Positions 46,935-62,619 are shown, counted from the stretch's first letter. The stretch: 64,000 nt of DNA from Caldichromatium japonicum (GCF_011290485.1 NZ_CP048029.1:2490501-2554500), one strand, 5' to 3'. Program-made: numbers and translations. The notes: a model not told the origin generated them from the letters alone.

Positions 46935-48281
46935 ATGGCAAACAGCGACCAATCACCAGCGAGCATGCTTGCTTCCCCCCGTCCCATCCCCAGCCAGCGC
47001 TTGAGTCGGCTCTGGTACTTAGGGCGCGCGACCGGCGATCTAGCCGCTGGTCTTGGGTTTAAAGGGCTGATCGAGCTTGCCCAAAGTCAGGCCCAGGACC
47101 GGCCAGCGCGTATCCAGATCTCGCCCGAGCATGCTCGCCGCTTTGCCGAGCGGCTCTCCGAGCTGCGCGGTGCGGTGATGAAGCTCGGGCAGCTCATGTC
47201 GATGGACGGCACCGACATCCTCACCCCCGAGGTCGCTGAGGTCCTGGCGGGGCTGCGAGAGCGGGCGACCCCCATGCCGATGAGTCAGCTCGTCGAGGTG
47301 TTGACGCGCGAATACGGGCGGGACTGGGATCGGCGCTTCAAGCGCTTTGAGTTCACCCCCGTCGCCGCCGCCTCCATCGGGCAGGTCCATCGCGCCGAGA
47401 CCCATGATGGACATCGCCTGGCCCTCAAGATCCAGTTTCCCGGGGTACGCGCCAGCATCGACAGCGATATCGCTAATCTCGGGCTGATCGTGCGCACGCT
47501 GGGACTCGGGCCCAAGGGGATCGACATCCGCCCCTTTCTCGATGAGGCCAGGCGTCAGCTCCACCGCGAGGCCGACTATGAGGCCGAGGCCAAGGCGCTC
47601 GAGCGCTATCGCGCGTGTCTAGGCGATGACCCCGATCTTGCGGTGCCCCAGGTCCATCGCGATCTCACCACCCCCAATATCCTGGCAATGGATCTGGCCA
47701 CTGGGGTCCCGATCGACCGGCTGGCTGGGCCTGAGTATCGGCGCGCCGAACGCGACCGCGCCGCGACTTTGCTCATGCGTCTGACCCTGCGCGAGCTTTT
47801 TGAGTTCGGCCTCGTGCAGACCGACCCCAACTTCGCCAATTATCTCTATGACCGGACAAGCGGTCGGATCGTCTTGCTCGACTTCGGGGCTATGGTGCCG
47901 ATCGCCCCCTCTCTGATCACCTGCTATCGCCAGCTTGCGCGCGCGATCATCGCGGGCGATCGCGCCGGCATCCAGGCCGCAGCCATCGCCCTGGGCTATG
48001 TGGGCGCCGCTGACCCACAAGACCAGGTCGCCGCCATGCTGGACCTCCTGGAGCTGGCCGCCGAGCCCTTGCGCAGCCCAGGGGTCTATGACTTCGGGGC
48101 CTCAGACCTCTTCGAGCGGGTCTATCGCCAAGGGCGGGCGCTCTTTCATGCCGGGGTCTTTAGTGCGGCGCCTGCACCCGAGACCATGTTTCTCCATCGC
48201 AAATTCATGGGGTCGTTCATGTTGGCGCGGCGCCTGCGGGCGCGGGTGGAGCTCGCGCAACTGGTACCTTTGTGCCTTTGA
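46935..48281 (+). CDS. ABC1/UbiB/ADCK-family kinase-like protein
   Basis: A 448-residue protein with the atypical kinase features of the ABC1 family: KLGQLMSMDGTDILTPEV holding the KxGQ motif, the alanine-rich loop VAAASIGQVHRAE replacing the Gly-rich loop, LALKIQFPGV with the conserved Lys, and HREADYEAEAKAL. Later QTDPNFANYLYDRTSGRIVLLDFGAM gives the catalytic D and DFG. Relatives support ubiquinone synthesis (UbiB). This one lacks the C-terminal membrane segment typical of UbiB, so it is more likely a soluble paralogue. It is 71 bp upstream of the antiporter gene; no direct link is obvious. Confidence 0.88.
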   Translation: MANSDQSPASMLASPRPIPSQRLSRLWYLGRATGDLAAGLGFKGLIELAQSQAQDRPARIQISPEHARRFAERLSELRGAVMKLGQLMSMDGTDILTPEVAEVLAGLRERATPMPMSQLVEVLTREYGRDWDRRFKRFEFTPVAAASIGQVHRAETHDGHRLALKIQFPGVRASIDSDIANLGLIVRTLGLGPKGIDIRPFLDEARRQLHREADYEAEAKALERYRACLGDDPDLAVPQVHRDLTTPNILAMDLATGVPIDRLAGPEYRRAERDRAATLLMRLTLRELFEFGLVQTDPNFANYLYDRTSGRIVLLDFGAMVPIAPSLITCYRQLARAIIAGDRAGIQAAAIALGYVGAADPQDQVAAMLDLLELAAEPLRSPGVYDFGASDLFERVYRQGRALFHAGVFSAAPAPETMFLHRKFMGSFMLARRLRARVELAQLVPLCL

Positions 48282-48351
48282 TCATGGAGCGCACCGGCAT
48301 AGCTAGCCAGGTAGAAGCATGGCATGGTGTAGCCCTTAGAAACAGGACATC

Positions 48352-50058
48352 ATGGAACTGGACAACTTCATCCTCTCGGCCATCGTGTTGCTGACGGCAG
48401 CGGCGCTGGCGGTCGCCCTGTTTAAACATCTGGGCTTGGGGTCGATCTTGGGGCTCTTGGTCGCCGGGGTGGTCGTCGGCCCGCATTCGCCGCTGCATAC
48501 GATCAGCGGGCATGTCGAAGAGCTGCGTACGTTCGCCGAACTCGGGGTGGTATTGCTCTTATTTATGATCGGTCTGGAGATGCAGCCCAAACGCATCTGG
48601 GCTCTGAGGCGCGAGATCTTTGGCCTGGGGGTAGTGCAGATCCTAATCTCGGGCTTAGGGATCGCGCTTTACGCCTCGCTCTATGCCCCCTCTTGGCCGG
48701 TCGCCCTCTTGATGGGCCTGACGCTTGCGCTCTCGTCTACCGCCTTGGTCATCCAACTGCTCCATGAGCGCGGTGATCTCAATACCCGCCACGGCACGAC
48801 CGCCTTCGCCGTGCTTCTGATGCAGGACCTGGCAGTGGTACCGCTCTTAGCGCTCGTGCCCCTACTCGCCAAGGACGTCGCCATTCTGCCGTCTGAGTTC
48901 ATCAGCAGCGAACCTACGGTGTGGCGGGTGTTGAGCATGGGGGGGCTGATCTGGCTGATCGGGCGCTATGCCCTACCGTCGGTGCTCGAGGGGCTGCTGC
49001 ATCAGAACAACCGCGAGGCATTTGCCTTAGTGGTGATGCTCTCCGTCCTGATCGCCGCCTGGGCGATGTATGAGGCAGGTCTGTCGATGGCGCTTGGGGC
49101 ATTTATGATGGGGATGCTCCTTTCGACGACCCCTTTCAGCTTTCAGATCCAGGCCGAGGTCGAGCCCTTCAAGGGCCTCCTGATGAGCCTGTTTTTTGTT
49201 GCGGTCGGGATGTCGATCGATCTGCCGGCGATTGCCGCCCAGCCTTGGCTTCTGGCCCAACATGTCTTGGTGATCATCGCCATCAAGCTGGTGACTGTGT
49301 TCGGGACCGCGATCTTGTTTAGGCTCCCGCGCGGGGTGGCGGCGCGGATCGCCTTTCTGCTCGCGCAAAACGGTGAGTTTGGATTCGTGCTCTTTGGCTT
49401 TGCCAAGACCCTGGGGCTGATCGATGACGCCAAATTTGCCATCGCGATTAGCGTGATCTCGATGAGCATGCTACTGACCGCACCCCTGGTGCAGATCGGG
49501 GATCGCCTGGCCCAGCGGCTCGAACATCGCGGCGGCAAGCCCCAGGTCTTCGATGAATCAACCACAGGTGTCGCCCCCAGGGGGCGGGTCATTATCGGCG
49601 GCTATGGGCGCGTCGGCCACACCATCGCCACCCTGCTCGAGGTCAATCAGATCCCGTTCATCGCCTTCGACACCAATCCTGCCAACGTCGAACAGGGGGT
49701 GCGCGACGGGCGGGCGGTCTATTACGGCGACATCGGCGACCCGGAGCTGTTGCGCGCCGCCCATGTGGAAAGCGCTGCCCAGGTGATCCTGACGATCGAC
49801 CAGGGACCGGCGGCGCTGCGCGCGGTCTCCCATATCCGCCATGCCGCGCCCCATGTTCCTGTGATCGCCCGCGCCCGCGACCTCGCCGCCTGCGCCAGCC
49901 TCCTGCGCGCCGGCGCCACCCGCGCCTATCCCGAGGCGATCGAAAGCAGCCTCAGGCTCGGCGCCGAGGCACTGCAGATGCTTGGGGTCTCGACCGATGA
50001 CATCGATACCCTGCTCAAGGATGTGCGCGGTCAAAACTATGCCCAGGTGGTCGAGTGA
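48352..50058 (+). CDS. CPA2 monovalent cation:proton antiporter (KefC/KefB-like)
   Basis: A 568-residue membrane protein. About 12 membrane segments fill residues 1-395 (LGLGSILGLLVAGVVVGPHS, ELGVVLLLFMIGLEMQPKRI, SSTALVIQLLHERGDL). From about 405 a cytoplasmic RCK/TrkA-N domain follows (RVIIGGYGRVGHTIATLLE, DTNPANVEQGVRDGRAVYYGDIGD). This layout is typical of KefB/KefC/YbaL transporters that move K+ or Na+ against H+ under nucleotide or thiol control. Its stop TGA is immediately followed by the uvrA stop on the other strand (TGATCA), with no gap. Confidence 0.93.
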   Translation: MELDNFILSAIVLLTAAALAVALFKHLGLGSILGLLVAGVVVGPHSPLHTISGHVEELRTFAELGVVLLLFMIGLEMQPKRIWALRREIFGLGVVQILISGLGIALYASLYAPSWPVALLMGLTLALSSTALVIQLLHERGDLNTRHGTTAFAVLLMQDLAVVPLLALVPLLAKDVAILPSEFISSEPTVWRVLSMGGLIWLIGRYALPSVLEGLLHQNNREAFALVVMLSVLIAAWAMYEAGLSMALGAFMMGMLLSTTPFSFQIQAEVEPFKGLLMSLFFVAVGMSIDLPAIAAQPWLLAQHVLVIIAIKLVTVFGTAILFRLPRGVAARIAFLLAQNGEFGFVLFGFAKTLGLIDDAKFAIAISVISMSMLLTAPLVQIGDRLAQRLEHRGGKPQVFDESTTGVAPRGRVIIGGYGRVGHTIATLLEVNQIPFIAFDTNPANVEQGVRDGRAVYYGDIGDPELLRAAHVESAAQVILTIDQGPAALRAVSHIRHAAPHVPVIARARDLAACASLLRAGATRAYPEAIESSLRLGAEALQMLGVSTDDIDTLLKDVRGQNYAQVVE

Positions 50059-52884
<2,826 letters not shown>

Positions 52885-53080
52885 CCTCGGGATCAGATGT
52901 AAGAGGACAGGCAGCGAGGCCTGAAGGCGATGCACTCAAAGCCAGTTATGATAGCCCAAACGGCTCATCTAAGCTGAACAGCAGACCGCAAGCCAAGCAT
53001 AGGCTGCCTGCTTAAGATTGGGCAGCATTCAGCCCCAAGAGCCTCAGAGGGGTTTAAGGATGCCCATGGACCCAAGCCGA

Positions 53081-54350
53081 TCAATACAAGCGGAAATGAT
53101 CCACCTGCTTGCGCAATCCGCTTGCCAGGTCACAGGGCCGGCTGCCTTGACTGAAGACCGAGTCTGCGGTTTGGGCATGCTCCTGGGCGAGCACCGTGGC
53201 CTGATTGATGGTAACAGCGATCTCCTCGGCCATGCGGCTTTGTTCCTCGGCGGCACTCGCAATCTGCTGGGTCATTTCGGCGACTGTCAAGATCGCCTGG
53301 GTAAAGGCGTTTAGATGGGCAAGGGTTTGACCGTAATGCGCCAGGCTGTTCTGCGCGCGATCGCGGTTGCCGTGCATGACGGAGACAGCGGCATTCATTA
53401 GAGTTATCCTAAATCGTCTTCATCAGGCCTTCGATCTGGCCGATCGCCTGCTGGGTGCGTAGCGCAAGCTGGCCGACCTCATCGGCAACCACAACAAAGC
53501 CGCGCCCATGCTCGCCGGCGTGCGCCGCCTCGATCGAGGCATTCAAAGCAAGTAGATTGGTCTGCTCTGCGCTCCTGCGGATCATATCCGAGACCTAGGC
53601 GATGTAGGCGATGCTCTGGGTCTGCTCGGCCAGGCCCAAGACCACCTCGGCGGCCTGATTGGTCTCCGCCGTCAGGCCCTCGATCAGCTGGGTCGTCTGA
53701 TCGAGGATGAGCCGCACCTGCTCGATCCGCGCCTTGGCATCGGCGGTGGCAGTGGCGGTGCGAGTGATATGATCAGCGATCGCCTAGGCCGACTGGGCCA
53801 TGTGCATGGCCGCGCGATCCACATGGGCGATCTTGATCTTCTGGTGATCGAACTGGATCTTGGTCGATTCTGCCAGGGCTGCCATGGTGCCGGCTGAAGC
53901 TTGTAGGTCATCGCTGGCCCTATGGATCCCCCCGATGATCTCGCGCAGGCGCTCCACCAGACGTTGGAGCGCCTGCATCAATTGGCCAACCTCATCATCG
54001 TAGCGTCTAGACGCAAGCGACACATTGAGCTCACCTTGGGCCAAGCGCGCGAGGGCCACAACCGGTTGGTCGAACGGGCGCAAGGCGTGGCGGATGCTGA
54101 GATATAGCCCCAAGGCGGCAAGGAGCAGAAGACCAAGCACGGCGATATAGGTCATCTGCTTTAAACGACGTTGTTGCAAGGCCAGGGGGTCCTCAAAGAG
54201 GCTTAGGAGATGGGCCAAGGGTTGGCTAGCAATGCCAAGCAGTGGAAAGATAGTCAAGGTATAAGCGGTCTCACCCATAAACAGGGTCCGGCGCTCGATG
54301 CGTCCCAGCTCGGGCCAGACGAGCTGCTTTTGGATTGTTGCCAAGGTCTG
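53081..54350 (-). pseudogene. Methyl-accepting chemotaxis protein, 3' part with three amber codons
   Basis: The part after the insertion: membrane segment (MTYIAVLGLLLLAALGLYLSIR), HAMP (RPFDQPVVALARLAQGELNV), then the signalling domain with [20 protein letters not shown] and [20 protein letters not shown], and tail SVFSQGSRP. Stop codons TAG at 53784-53786, 53595-53597 and 53409-53411 lie in one frame where family members would have a Gln (CAG). Near 53390-53397 the AATG is duplicated, shifting frame; removing four bases restores SNAAVSVM. The 5' part is at 55541-56186. It cannot give full-length protein without suppression. Confidence 0.9.
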
Positions 54351-54353
54351 CTC

Positions 54354-55120
54354 TCAAGAAAGTGCGCAAACAGGCGCACTGTTCTCTTCCTGCCCCGAAT
54401 GCGGAGCGCATTCGTCTCTGACAGGCGTGACTTTCCCGACTACGGCAGAGACCCTCTCTGCTGTAGCGCCGCCGTTACCGGACGGACTCGCCACGGGTAG
54501 GGCAGTTGCGGTTGCCAGCCGTTTGAGATTGAGCGCGGCATTGATGTCCCGATCATGGCGCGTGCCGCATTGAGGACACGTCCATTCCCGATCCTTCAAC
54601 GCCAACATCTCATTCTCCCAACCACAGACCGAACACAGGCGGCTGCTCGGATCCCAGCGATCAGCTAAAACCAACCAGACGCCGTAGCATTTCCCCTTGT
54701 ATTCCATCTGCAAGCAGAACATGCCAAAGCCCAGGTCGCTGATGGCGCGGGCAAGCCGTTCGTTCGCCAGCATGCCCTTGACGTTTAAATCCTCAATCAC
54801 CACCCCTTGGTTTTCGCGGCAGAGCCGGGTCGTGAGCTTATGTGTGAAGTCCGCTCGGACATTGGCAATGCGTGCGTGCAGCCTTGCCAACATCGCAGAG
54901 GATTTCCTTCGATTCTTCAAGATCGGAAGCCTTGTGCCTTTTGGCAGTCTGGCACTTGGCGCAAACCCAGCCCCGACCTTGGCCGCCTCAACCTTGCAAG
55001 AAAGCCGTCTGCCTCGAATCCTGAGACAACGAAGCGCAGAGGAGATTCAACAGACTCGCCATTGGAAAGCCTGGCCGCCGCCTCAACGCCCAGGTCAACA
55101 CCAGTCGTTTCATGCGCCTG
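54354..55120 (-). pseudogene. TnpB (IS607-associated RuvC nuclease), truncated and frameshifted
   Basis: RuvC-I is visible as ETTGVDLGVEAAARLSNGES near 55045-55100, in one frame. After a shift the protein goes on as ALRCLRIRGRRLSCKVEAA, KNRRKSSAMLARLHARIANV, RLCRENQGVVIEDLNVKGML (RuvC-II Glu), SSRLCSVCGWENEM and WTCPQCGTRHDRDINAALNL (zinc ribbon and RuvC-III Asp). The N-terminal recognition region is missing. TnpB proteins are RNA-guided nucleases related to Cas12; this copy is probably dead. A guide-RNA region would be expected at its 3' end near 54345-54360. Confidence 0.85.
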
Positions 55121-55144
55121 CGATAGAACGCAGCATCGACCACT

Positions 55145-55509
55145 TCAACCTGAATGGCGACGAACCTGCGATCCGCAGTACGCAAACTTGCGCTTAAAGT
55201 TCAGGCCGCCGCCGATTTCCTCAACGAACTCGACATTCGACAAGCCTTTCGCCACATCAAACTCTTCCAACACCTTGCGCTGGTCGGCGAGGTCTGGCTT
55301 CTGCGCAGCACTGGATACGCGACAGTAGGCATCAATCCGCATTGGCTCTGATACCTTACTGCGCAAGCCAATCAACTCGCGGATTTGTGCCTCGCGACTG
55401 TTCGCGCCACCAGGATCAAACCCCCTTCGCGCTCCCAGCGTTGCAAGGTCTTGACCAAGACGCCAAGCCGCTTCGCCGCCTTGCCTGTGCCCATCATCGC
55501 GCTTTCCAT
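55145..55509 (-). pseudogene. IS607-type TnpA (MerR HTH + serine recombinase), truncated
   Basis: From ATG 55509 the product begins MESAMMGTGKAAKRLGVLVK and continues LQRWEREG, a MerR-like helix-turn-helix. A frame change follows, then the serine-recombinase start AYCRVSSAAQKPDLADQRKV with EEIGGGLNFKRK, where the Ser acts as nucleophile. The gene stops at 55145 long before the usual end; the next in-frame sequence is TnpB RuvC-I. So an internal deletion joined the two genes. Confidence 0.85.
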
Positions 55510-55540
55510 GTGGAAAATTATCCACTATCACGCACAGCTT

Positions 55541-56186
55541 GTAATACTAGGGTTGGCTCCGGGCGCGTGCCTGCAAGCAACTTGCCTTCGGCAGTGACGA
55601 GATAGAGCTCGCCGCCCTGGATGGCTTGGAAACGCGCGATCGCCGGCGCCAGTGACTTGGCAAAGGCCACCGGCCCTACAGGCTCATGACGGATCGTTAT
55701 CGGAAAGACCAAGAAGGCCAGAGGCTGACCCTTAGTATCAAGACCCACACCGCGCCTTGGTTCAGACGAGCCAGCAAGGGCCGAAACAAGGGATACGACA
55801 TCCTCTGGAACCTCTAATCTATCATCGGTACAACATAATAAATGGCCGGCAGCACCAAATACCCAAAGCCGGTCGAAATAGCCCTGTTCGCTGATCAAGC
55901 GATTGAGCGCGGCGACCGCTTGCTGGACCTCCTCTGGGTCGCCTGCTTGGAGCGCTTGCCTAAGCGCGAAGTCCTGTTCAAAGTCGCGTCGCCCCTCATC
56001 CATCTGTGCCAACAGGCCCTTCAATGCCTGCTTTCAGACCAGACTGCGTCCCGAGGCTGCCTCCTCTGCCATTTGTATCCTCAGGGGGGTTGCATTGGTT
56101 TGGCCGATCAGGATCAGGATCGAGGCGACCAGCAAGGTCACAAGGATCGCGATGAGCGTCAGCCAGCGGCGGATTGTCAGGGTCAT
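55541..56186 (-). pseudogene. Chemotaxis receptor, 5' part (sensor domain), with in-frame TGA
   Basis: From ATG 56186 the product begins MTLTIRRWLTLIAILVTLLV, an N-terminal membrane segment, then a periplasmic sensor region: KQALKGLLAQMDEGRRDFEQ, LISEQGYFDRLWVFGAAGHL and AFLVFPITIRHEPVGPVAFA, dCACHE-like in layout. Codon 51 (56034-56036) is TGA in SLV*KQALK. The reading frame is lost at the IS607 insertion; the matching second half starts near 54350 (QTLATIQKQLVWPELG). The ligand is unknown. The gene is divergent from the receiver-phosphatase gene. Confidence 0.82.
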
Positions 56187-56500
56187 CAATAAATAAACCA
56201 GCACCGGTGTTGTAAATCGATGACGATTTAACCAGACGTCGGTGACTATCAGATGACAGCAAGATCAGGTGCAAGACAGATCTATCTAGGATCAATGCCT
56301 GGGGAGATGCAATCACCCGGGAGGCGATACCTAGGCAATCGATGCAAAGGGGTCGGATACTTTTGTGACTAGAGCACCAACCAATCCGATTTTGCCAATC
56401 TTAAGTCAGATGTCATAAAAGCTTGATAGAGCTCGTATATATTGATGGAGAAGAAGTCAACCCAAACTATTTAAGTAGTGGGGTATTTGCAGGGAGTCTC
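56187..56500. other. Divergent intergenic region, chemoreceptor/phosphatase
   Basis: A 314-bp gap holding the two divergent promoters. The only structure seen is a small palindrome AAATCG-ATGA-CGATTT at 56214-56229. I see no gene or terminator. Confidence 0.5.
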
Positions 56501-57713
56501 ATGCAGATGAAGGTTATCATTGACTCTGACCCAATTGTTTCCCGCTTCCCACCAACTGGCGCTCGATCCGAACAAAAGCAAACCACGGTTCTGGCCGTGG
56601 ACGATAACCCCGATACGGTTCTGGCCGTGGACGATAACCCCGATGTCCTGCTGCAGATCGATCATGCCCTGCGCCCGGACTATCGGGTATGCGTGGCTAA
56701 CAGCGCTGAGGGGGCGCTCGAGGTCCTCGAACAAAACCCAGAGATCGACCTCATCCTGCTCGATGTCCTGATGCCTGGATTAGACGGCTTTCAGACCTGC
56801 CGACTGATCAAGAAGCATCCTGATTGGCAAAGGATACCGCTGCTCTTTCTTACGGCCCTCGATCAAGATAGGCAAGAGGTGATGGGCCTAATGCTCGGCG
56901 CGGTCGATTATCTGGCCAAACCCATCGTCCCGGAGGTGCTGCGCGCGCGGGTCAATACCCATCTCGAACTGGCGCGGTTACGCGCCCAACTCCAGGCGCG
57001 GATACAGGAGCTGACCGAGGAGCGGGCGCTGATCGAGGATATCTTGCTGCGCCTCCATCGGGATTGCAGCTTCGATAACCGCTCGCTGCACCAGATAATG
57101 CAACCGGTCGAGCGCGTCAGCGGCGATCTCTGTCTGGCGGACTTGACCCCAGATGGCCGGCAATGGCTCTTGGCCGGCGATTTCACGGGTCACGGCCTGA
57201 TCGCAGCCATGGCCGGACCCTTGGTCAAGCAGATCTTTTATGACCATTGCGCGTTTGGGGTGCCGTTCGAACAGCTGATCGCGACCCTTGAACAGCGCCT
57301 ATACGACCATCTGCCGCGGGGTCGCTTCATGGCGGCGCATGTCATCGAGGTCGCTGCAGATCGCACCCAGATCACCTGGATCAATGCCGGCATGCCCGAT
57401 GCCTTCCTCGTCTCGCCGGGCGGGGATATCGCTGTCCTGAGGTCGCAGACCCTACCCTTTGGGATTGCAGTAGGGCAAGCCAGGGCAGGTATCCAGGTCG
57501 TTGCAGCACCCCCAGGTTCGCATCTGTTGCTGTGCAGCGACGGGGTCACCGAGGCCGCCAGCCCTTCAGGCGAGGCCTTTAGCAGTGAACGCCTGATCTC
57601 TGCCTATCGAGAGCTGTTATTGGTCCGAAACCTAAAAGAGGGGTTAGCGCTTGATGCGCTCTTGCAGACCATCTATGCGCATCGACAGCAAAACACCCTT
57701 GAAGACGATGCGC

Positions 57714-57736
<23 letters not shown>
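56501..57736 (+). CDS. Response regulator with PP2C (RsbU/SpoIIE-type) phosphatase
   Basis: A 411-residue protein from ATG 56501 (MQMKVIIDSDPIVSRF), chosen for the GGGAG upstream; a TTG at 56423 is unlikely. A receiver domain (about 28-150) with LILLDVLMPGLDGFQTCRLI is followed by a linker helix and a PP2C domain (RVSGDLCLADLTPDGRQWLL, AGDFTGHGLIAAMAGPLV, LLLCSDGVTEA). Such proteins dephosphorylate a partner-switch anti-anti-sigma protein when activated. A 30-bp tandem duplication repeats the receiver's first strand TVLAVDDNPD. It ends 23 bp inside the convergent kinase gene. No STAS or anti-sigma partner is visible nearby. Confidence 0.92.
56585..56644. repeat. Perfect 30-bp in-frame tandem duplication in receiver domain
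   Basis: A 30-bp unit beginning ACGGTTCTGGCCGTGG occurs twice (56585-56614, 56615-56644). It encodes TVLAVDDNPD twice in a row; this segment contains the receiver's Mg-binding acidic pair. Confidence 0.93.
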
Positions 57737-60497
<2,761 letters not shown>

Positions 60498-60602
60498 GGA
60501 TGACGACAACCCCTGTTGTTGAGGACTCGAAGGATCGATAACTAAAGGTACTAAAAAATAGCTTAAGCTTTGTTGCTTCCCTGAAACGATTTAGGATCAT
60601 CC

Positions 60603-61988
60603 ATGGCCCATCCCCAAATCCTTTCTTATCCCATGCTGCCGGCGGAGCGGCGGGCGGTGATAGGTCTTGCGGCCATCTTCTCGACCCGCATGCTAGGGTT
60701 ATTCATGGTGCTGCCGGTCCTGGCGGTCTATGCCTATGAACTGCCTGGGGCGACCCCTTTCTTGGTCGGATTGGCGGTCGGCGCCTATGGTTTAACCCAG
60801 GCGATATTTCAGATCCCCTTGGGGTTTCTGTCGGATCGGGTCGGGCGTAAGCCGGTGATCTACGGTGGCCTGGGGCTGTTTGTGCTGGGAGGGGCTGTCG
60901 CTGCCCTGGCAATAGATGTCTATTGGGTGATCCTAGGACGTACCCTGCAAGGCAGCGGGGCGATTGCTGCGGCCATTATCGCGCTCACTGTGGATCTAAC
61001 GCGCGAGGAGGTGCGCACCAAGGGGATGGCGGCAATCGGGATCAGCGTGGCGTTTTCCTTTGCCCTGGCCTTAGTGATAGGCCCGATGCTCAGCGGCTGG
61101 CTCGGAATGCAAGGGCTCTTTTGGTTGACTGCGCTTTTGGGGCTTACGGGGATCCTGATCCTTGCGACCCTGGTGCCTAACCCCAAGTTTTCCACCACCC
61201 ATCGCGAGGCCGAACCTGCGCCCGATCAGCTCAGTGGAGTAATCGGCGACCCTATCCTCAGGCGCCTGGACCTCGCTGTCTTTCTCCTCCATCTCATCAT
61301 GGTGAGCCTGTTTGTGGTCCTGCCCCTGTCGTTGCGAGAGGCCGGTTTGGATACGGGTGCACATTGGCAGGTCTATCTGCCAGCTGTACTCATCGCGATC
61401 CCAGCAATGCTGCCCTTTATCCTGCTCGCTGAGCGCAGGGGTCAGACACGCGAGGTCCTGGTCGGTTCGGTCGCCGCCTTGCTCTTGGCGATGCTGGGTT
61501 TTTATAGCTTCAATCATTCACCCTGGCTGATGGGCTTGATGCTGGCCGTGATGTTTACTGTCTTTAACCTACTTGAGGCAATTTTACCAGCCTTGGTCTC
61601 TAAGGCCGCGGCAGCAGGTGCAAAGGGCACGGCGATGGGGGTCTTTTCAACCGCCCAGTTCATCGGGGCCTTTTGCGGCGGCATGCTGGGTGGGCTGGCA
61701 CATGAGCATTTCGGGGCGAACGCGGTCTATCTGGTCGGTGCAGGCATCGCCCTGGTTTGGCTTGGGTTGGCCACAACCATGCCCTTGCCCGAAAACCTCC
61801 TGCGACATGTCCTGGTGCTCGATGCGGTTACCCTGCAGGATGCTGCCGATCTGCAACAGCGTCTCTTGTCTATTCCTGGGGTGCGCGAGGCGGTGGTCGC
61901 GCAGGATGAGGGTGTGGCCTATCTCAAAGTGGACAGTCGGCTGATCGATTGGGCAACATTACAAGCATTTGCGGCCACACGATCCTAG
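60603..61988 (+). CDS. MFS transporter with C-terminal YAM-like domain (YajR-type)
   Basis: A 461-residue transporter with 12 membrane segments. Motif A is visible after TM2 as GFLSDRVGRKPVIYGGLG. The C-terminal ~65 residues (LVLDAVTLQDAADLQQRLLS and IPGVREAVVAQDEGVAYLKV) form a soluble alpha/beta domain like the YAM domain of E. coli YajR. This transporter is the usual companion between uvrA and ssb in gammaproteobacteria; here it directly precedes ssb (57 bp). Substrate unknown. Confidence 0.9.
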   Translation: MAHPQILSYPMLPAERRAVIGLAAIFSTRMLGLFMVLPVLAVYAYELPGATPFLVGLAVGAYGLTQAIFQIPLGFLSDRVGRKPVIYGGLGLFVLGGAVAALAIDVYWVILGRTLQGSGAIAAAIIALTVDLTREEVRTKGMAAIGISVAFSFALALVIGPMLSGWLGMQGLFWLTALLGLTGILILATLVPNPKFSTTHREAEPAPDQLSGVIGDPILRRLDLAVFLLHLIMVSLFVVLPLSLREAGLDTGAHWQVYLPAVLIAIPAMLPFILLAERRGQTREVLVGSVAALLLAMLGFYSFNHSPWLMGLMLAVMFTVFNLLEAILPALVSKAAAAGAKGTAMGVFSTAQFIGAFCGGMLGGLAHEHFGANAVYLVGAGIALVWLGLATTMPLPENLLRHVLVLDAVTLQDAADLQQRLLSIPGVREAVVAQDEGVAYLKVDSRLIDWATLQAFAATRS

Positions 61989-62045
61989 CAGTGGCTTGTA
62001 TGCACGCTGAGGATGTGCGGCTTAAACCGGCGGGAGCGATCGGCG

Positions 62046-62522
62046 ATGGCGATGCGAGGGGTCAATAAGGTCATTTTGATCGGCAACCTGGGTACCGATC
62101 CCGAGGTGCGCTATATGGCCAACGGCGATGCCGTGGCCAATCTCAGGCTGGCGACGAGCGAGACCTGGCGCGACAAGAGTGGCGAACAGCAAGAGCGCAC
62201 CGAATGGCACAACGTGGTGCTCTTCGGCAAGCTCGCCGAGGTCGCCAAGCAATATCTACGCAAGGGCTCAAAGGTCTATATTGAAGGGAAATTACGGACC
62301 CGCAAATGGCAGACCCAGGACGGTCAAGAGCGCTATACGACCGAGATCGTGGTGGATATCACTGGCACCATGCAGATGCTCGACAGCCGTTCGAGCGGCA
62401 CTGCCCCGCTCGATGATTCGGTACCGTCTGTACCTCCTGCCCCCCAACCCGAGATGCGCCTAATGCCCCTGCAGGATGCGGGCCCTTCTCGCGCTGAGTT
62501 CGATGACGATGTGCCGTTCTAG
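62046..62522 (+). CDS. ssb: Single-stranded DNA-binding protein
   Basis: A 158-residue protein. Start at ATG 62046 ([21 protein letters not shown]); 62052 is also possible. The OB fold is visible ([59 protein letters not shown]), followed by a Pro-rich linker and the acidic C-terminal tip EFDDDVPF that binds replication and repair partners. It coats single-stranded DNA in replication and repair. It lies beside the MFS gene and away from uvrA, which carries the other side of the conserved neighbourhood. Confidence 0.97.
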   Translation: MAMRGVNKVILIGNLGTDPEVRYMANGDAVANLRLATSETWRDKSGEQQERTEWHNVVLFGKLAEVAKQYLRKGSKVYIEGKLRTRKWQTQDGQERYTTEIVVDITGTMQMLDSRSSGTAPLDDSVPSVPPAPQPEMRLMPLQDAGPSRAEFDDDVPF

Positions 62523-62619
62523 GTACGCAGGCATCTCGACCGTGGCGACCCCTTGCAACTATGACCTTTCAGCCAGACGGTATCCATCTGGTCTCTCAAT
62601 GGGTATTTTCTAAAAGAAG

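Larger units (their letters stand above)
54351..55540 (-). mobile_element. Defective IS607-family element in the chemoreceptor gene
   Basis: Between the two halves of the chemoreceptor gene lies a minus-strand block with a MerR-HTH plus serine-recombinase TnpA fragment followed by a TnpB fragment, the gene order of IS607 elements. The two are fused by a deletion that removed the 3' part of tnpA and the 5' part of tnpB. Exact ends are estimated from where chemoreceptor sequence stops matching. IS607 elements make no target duplication, and none is seen. Confidence 0.8.
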
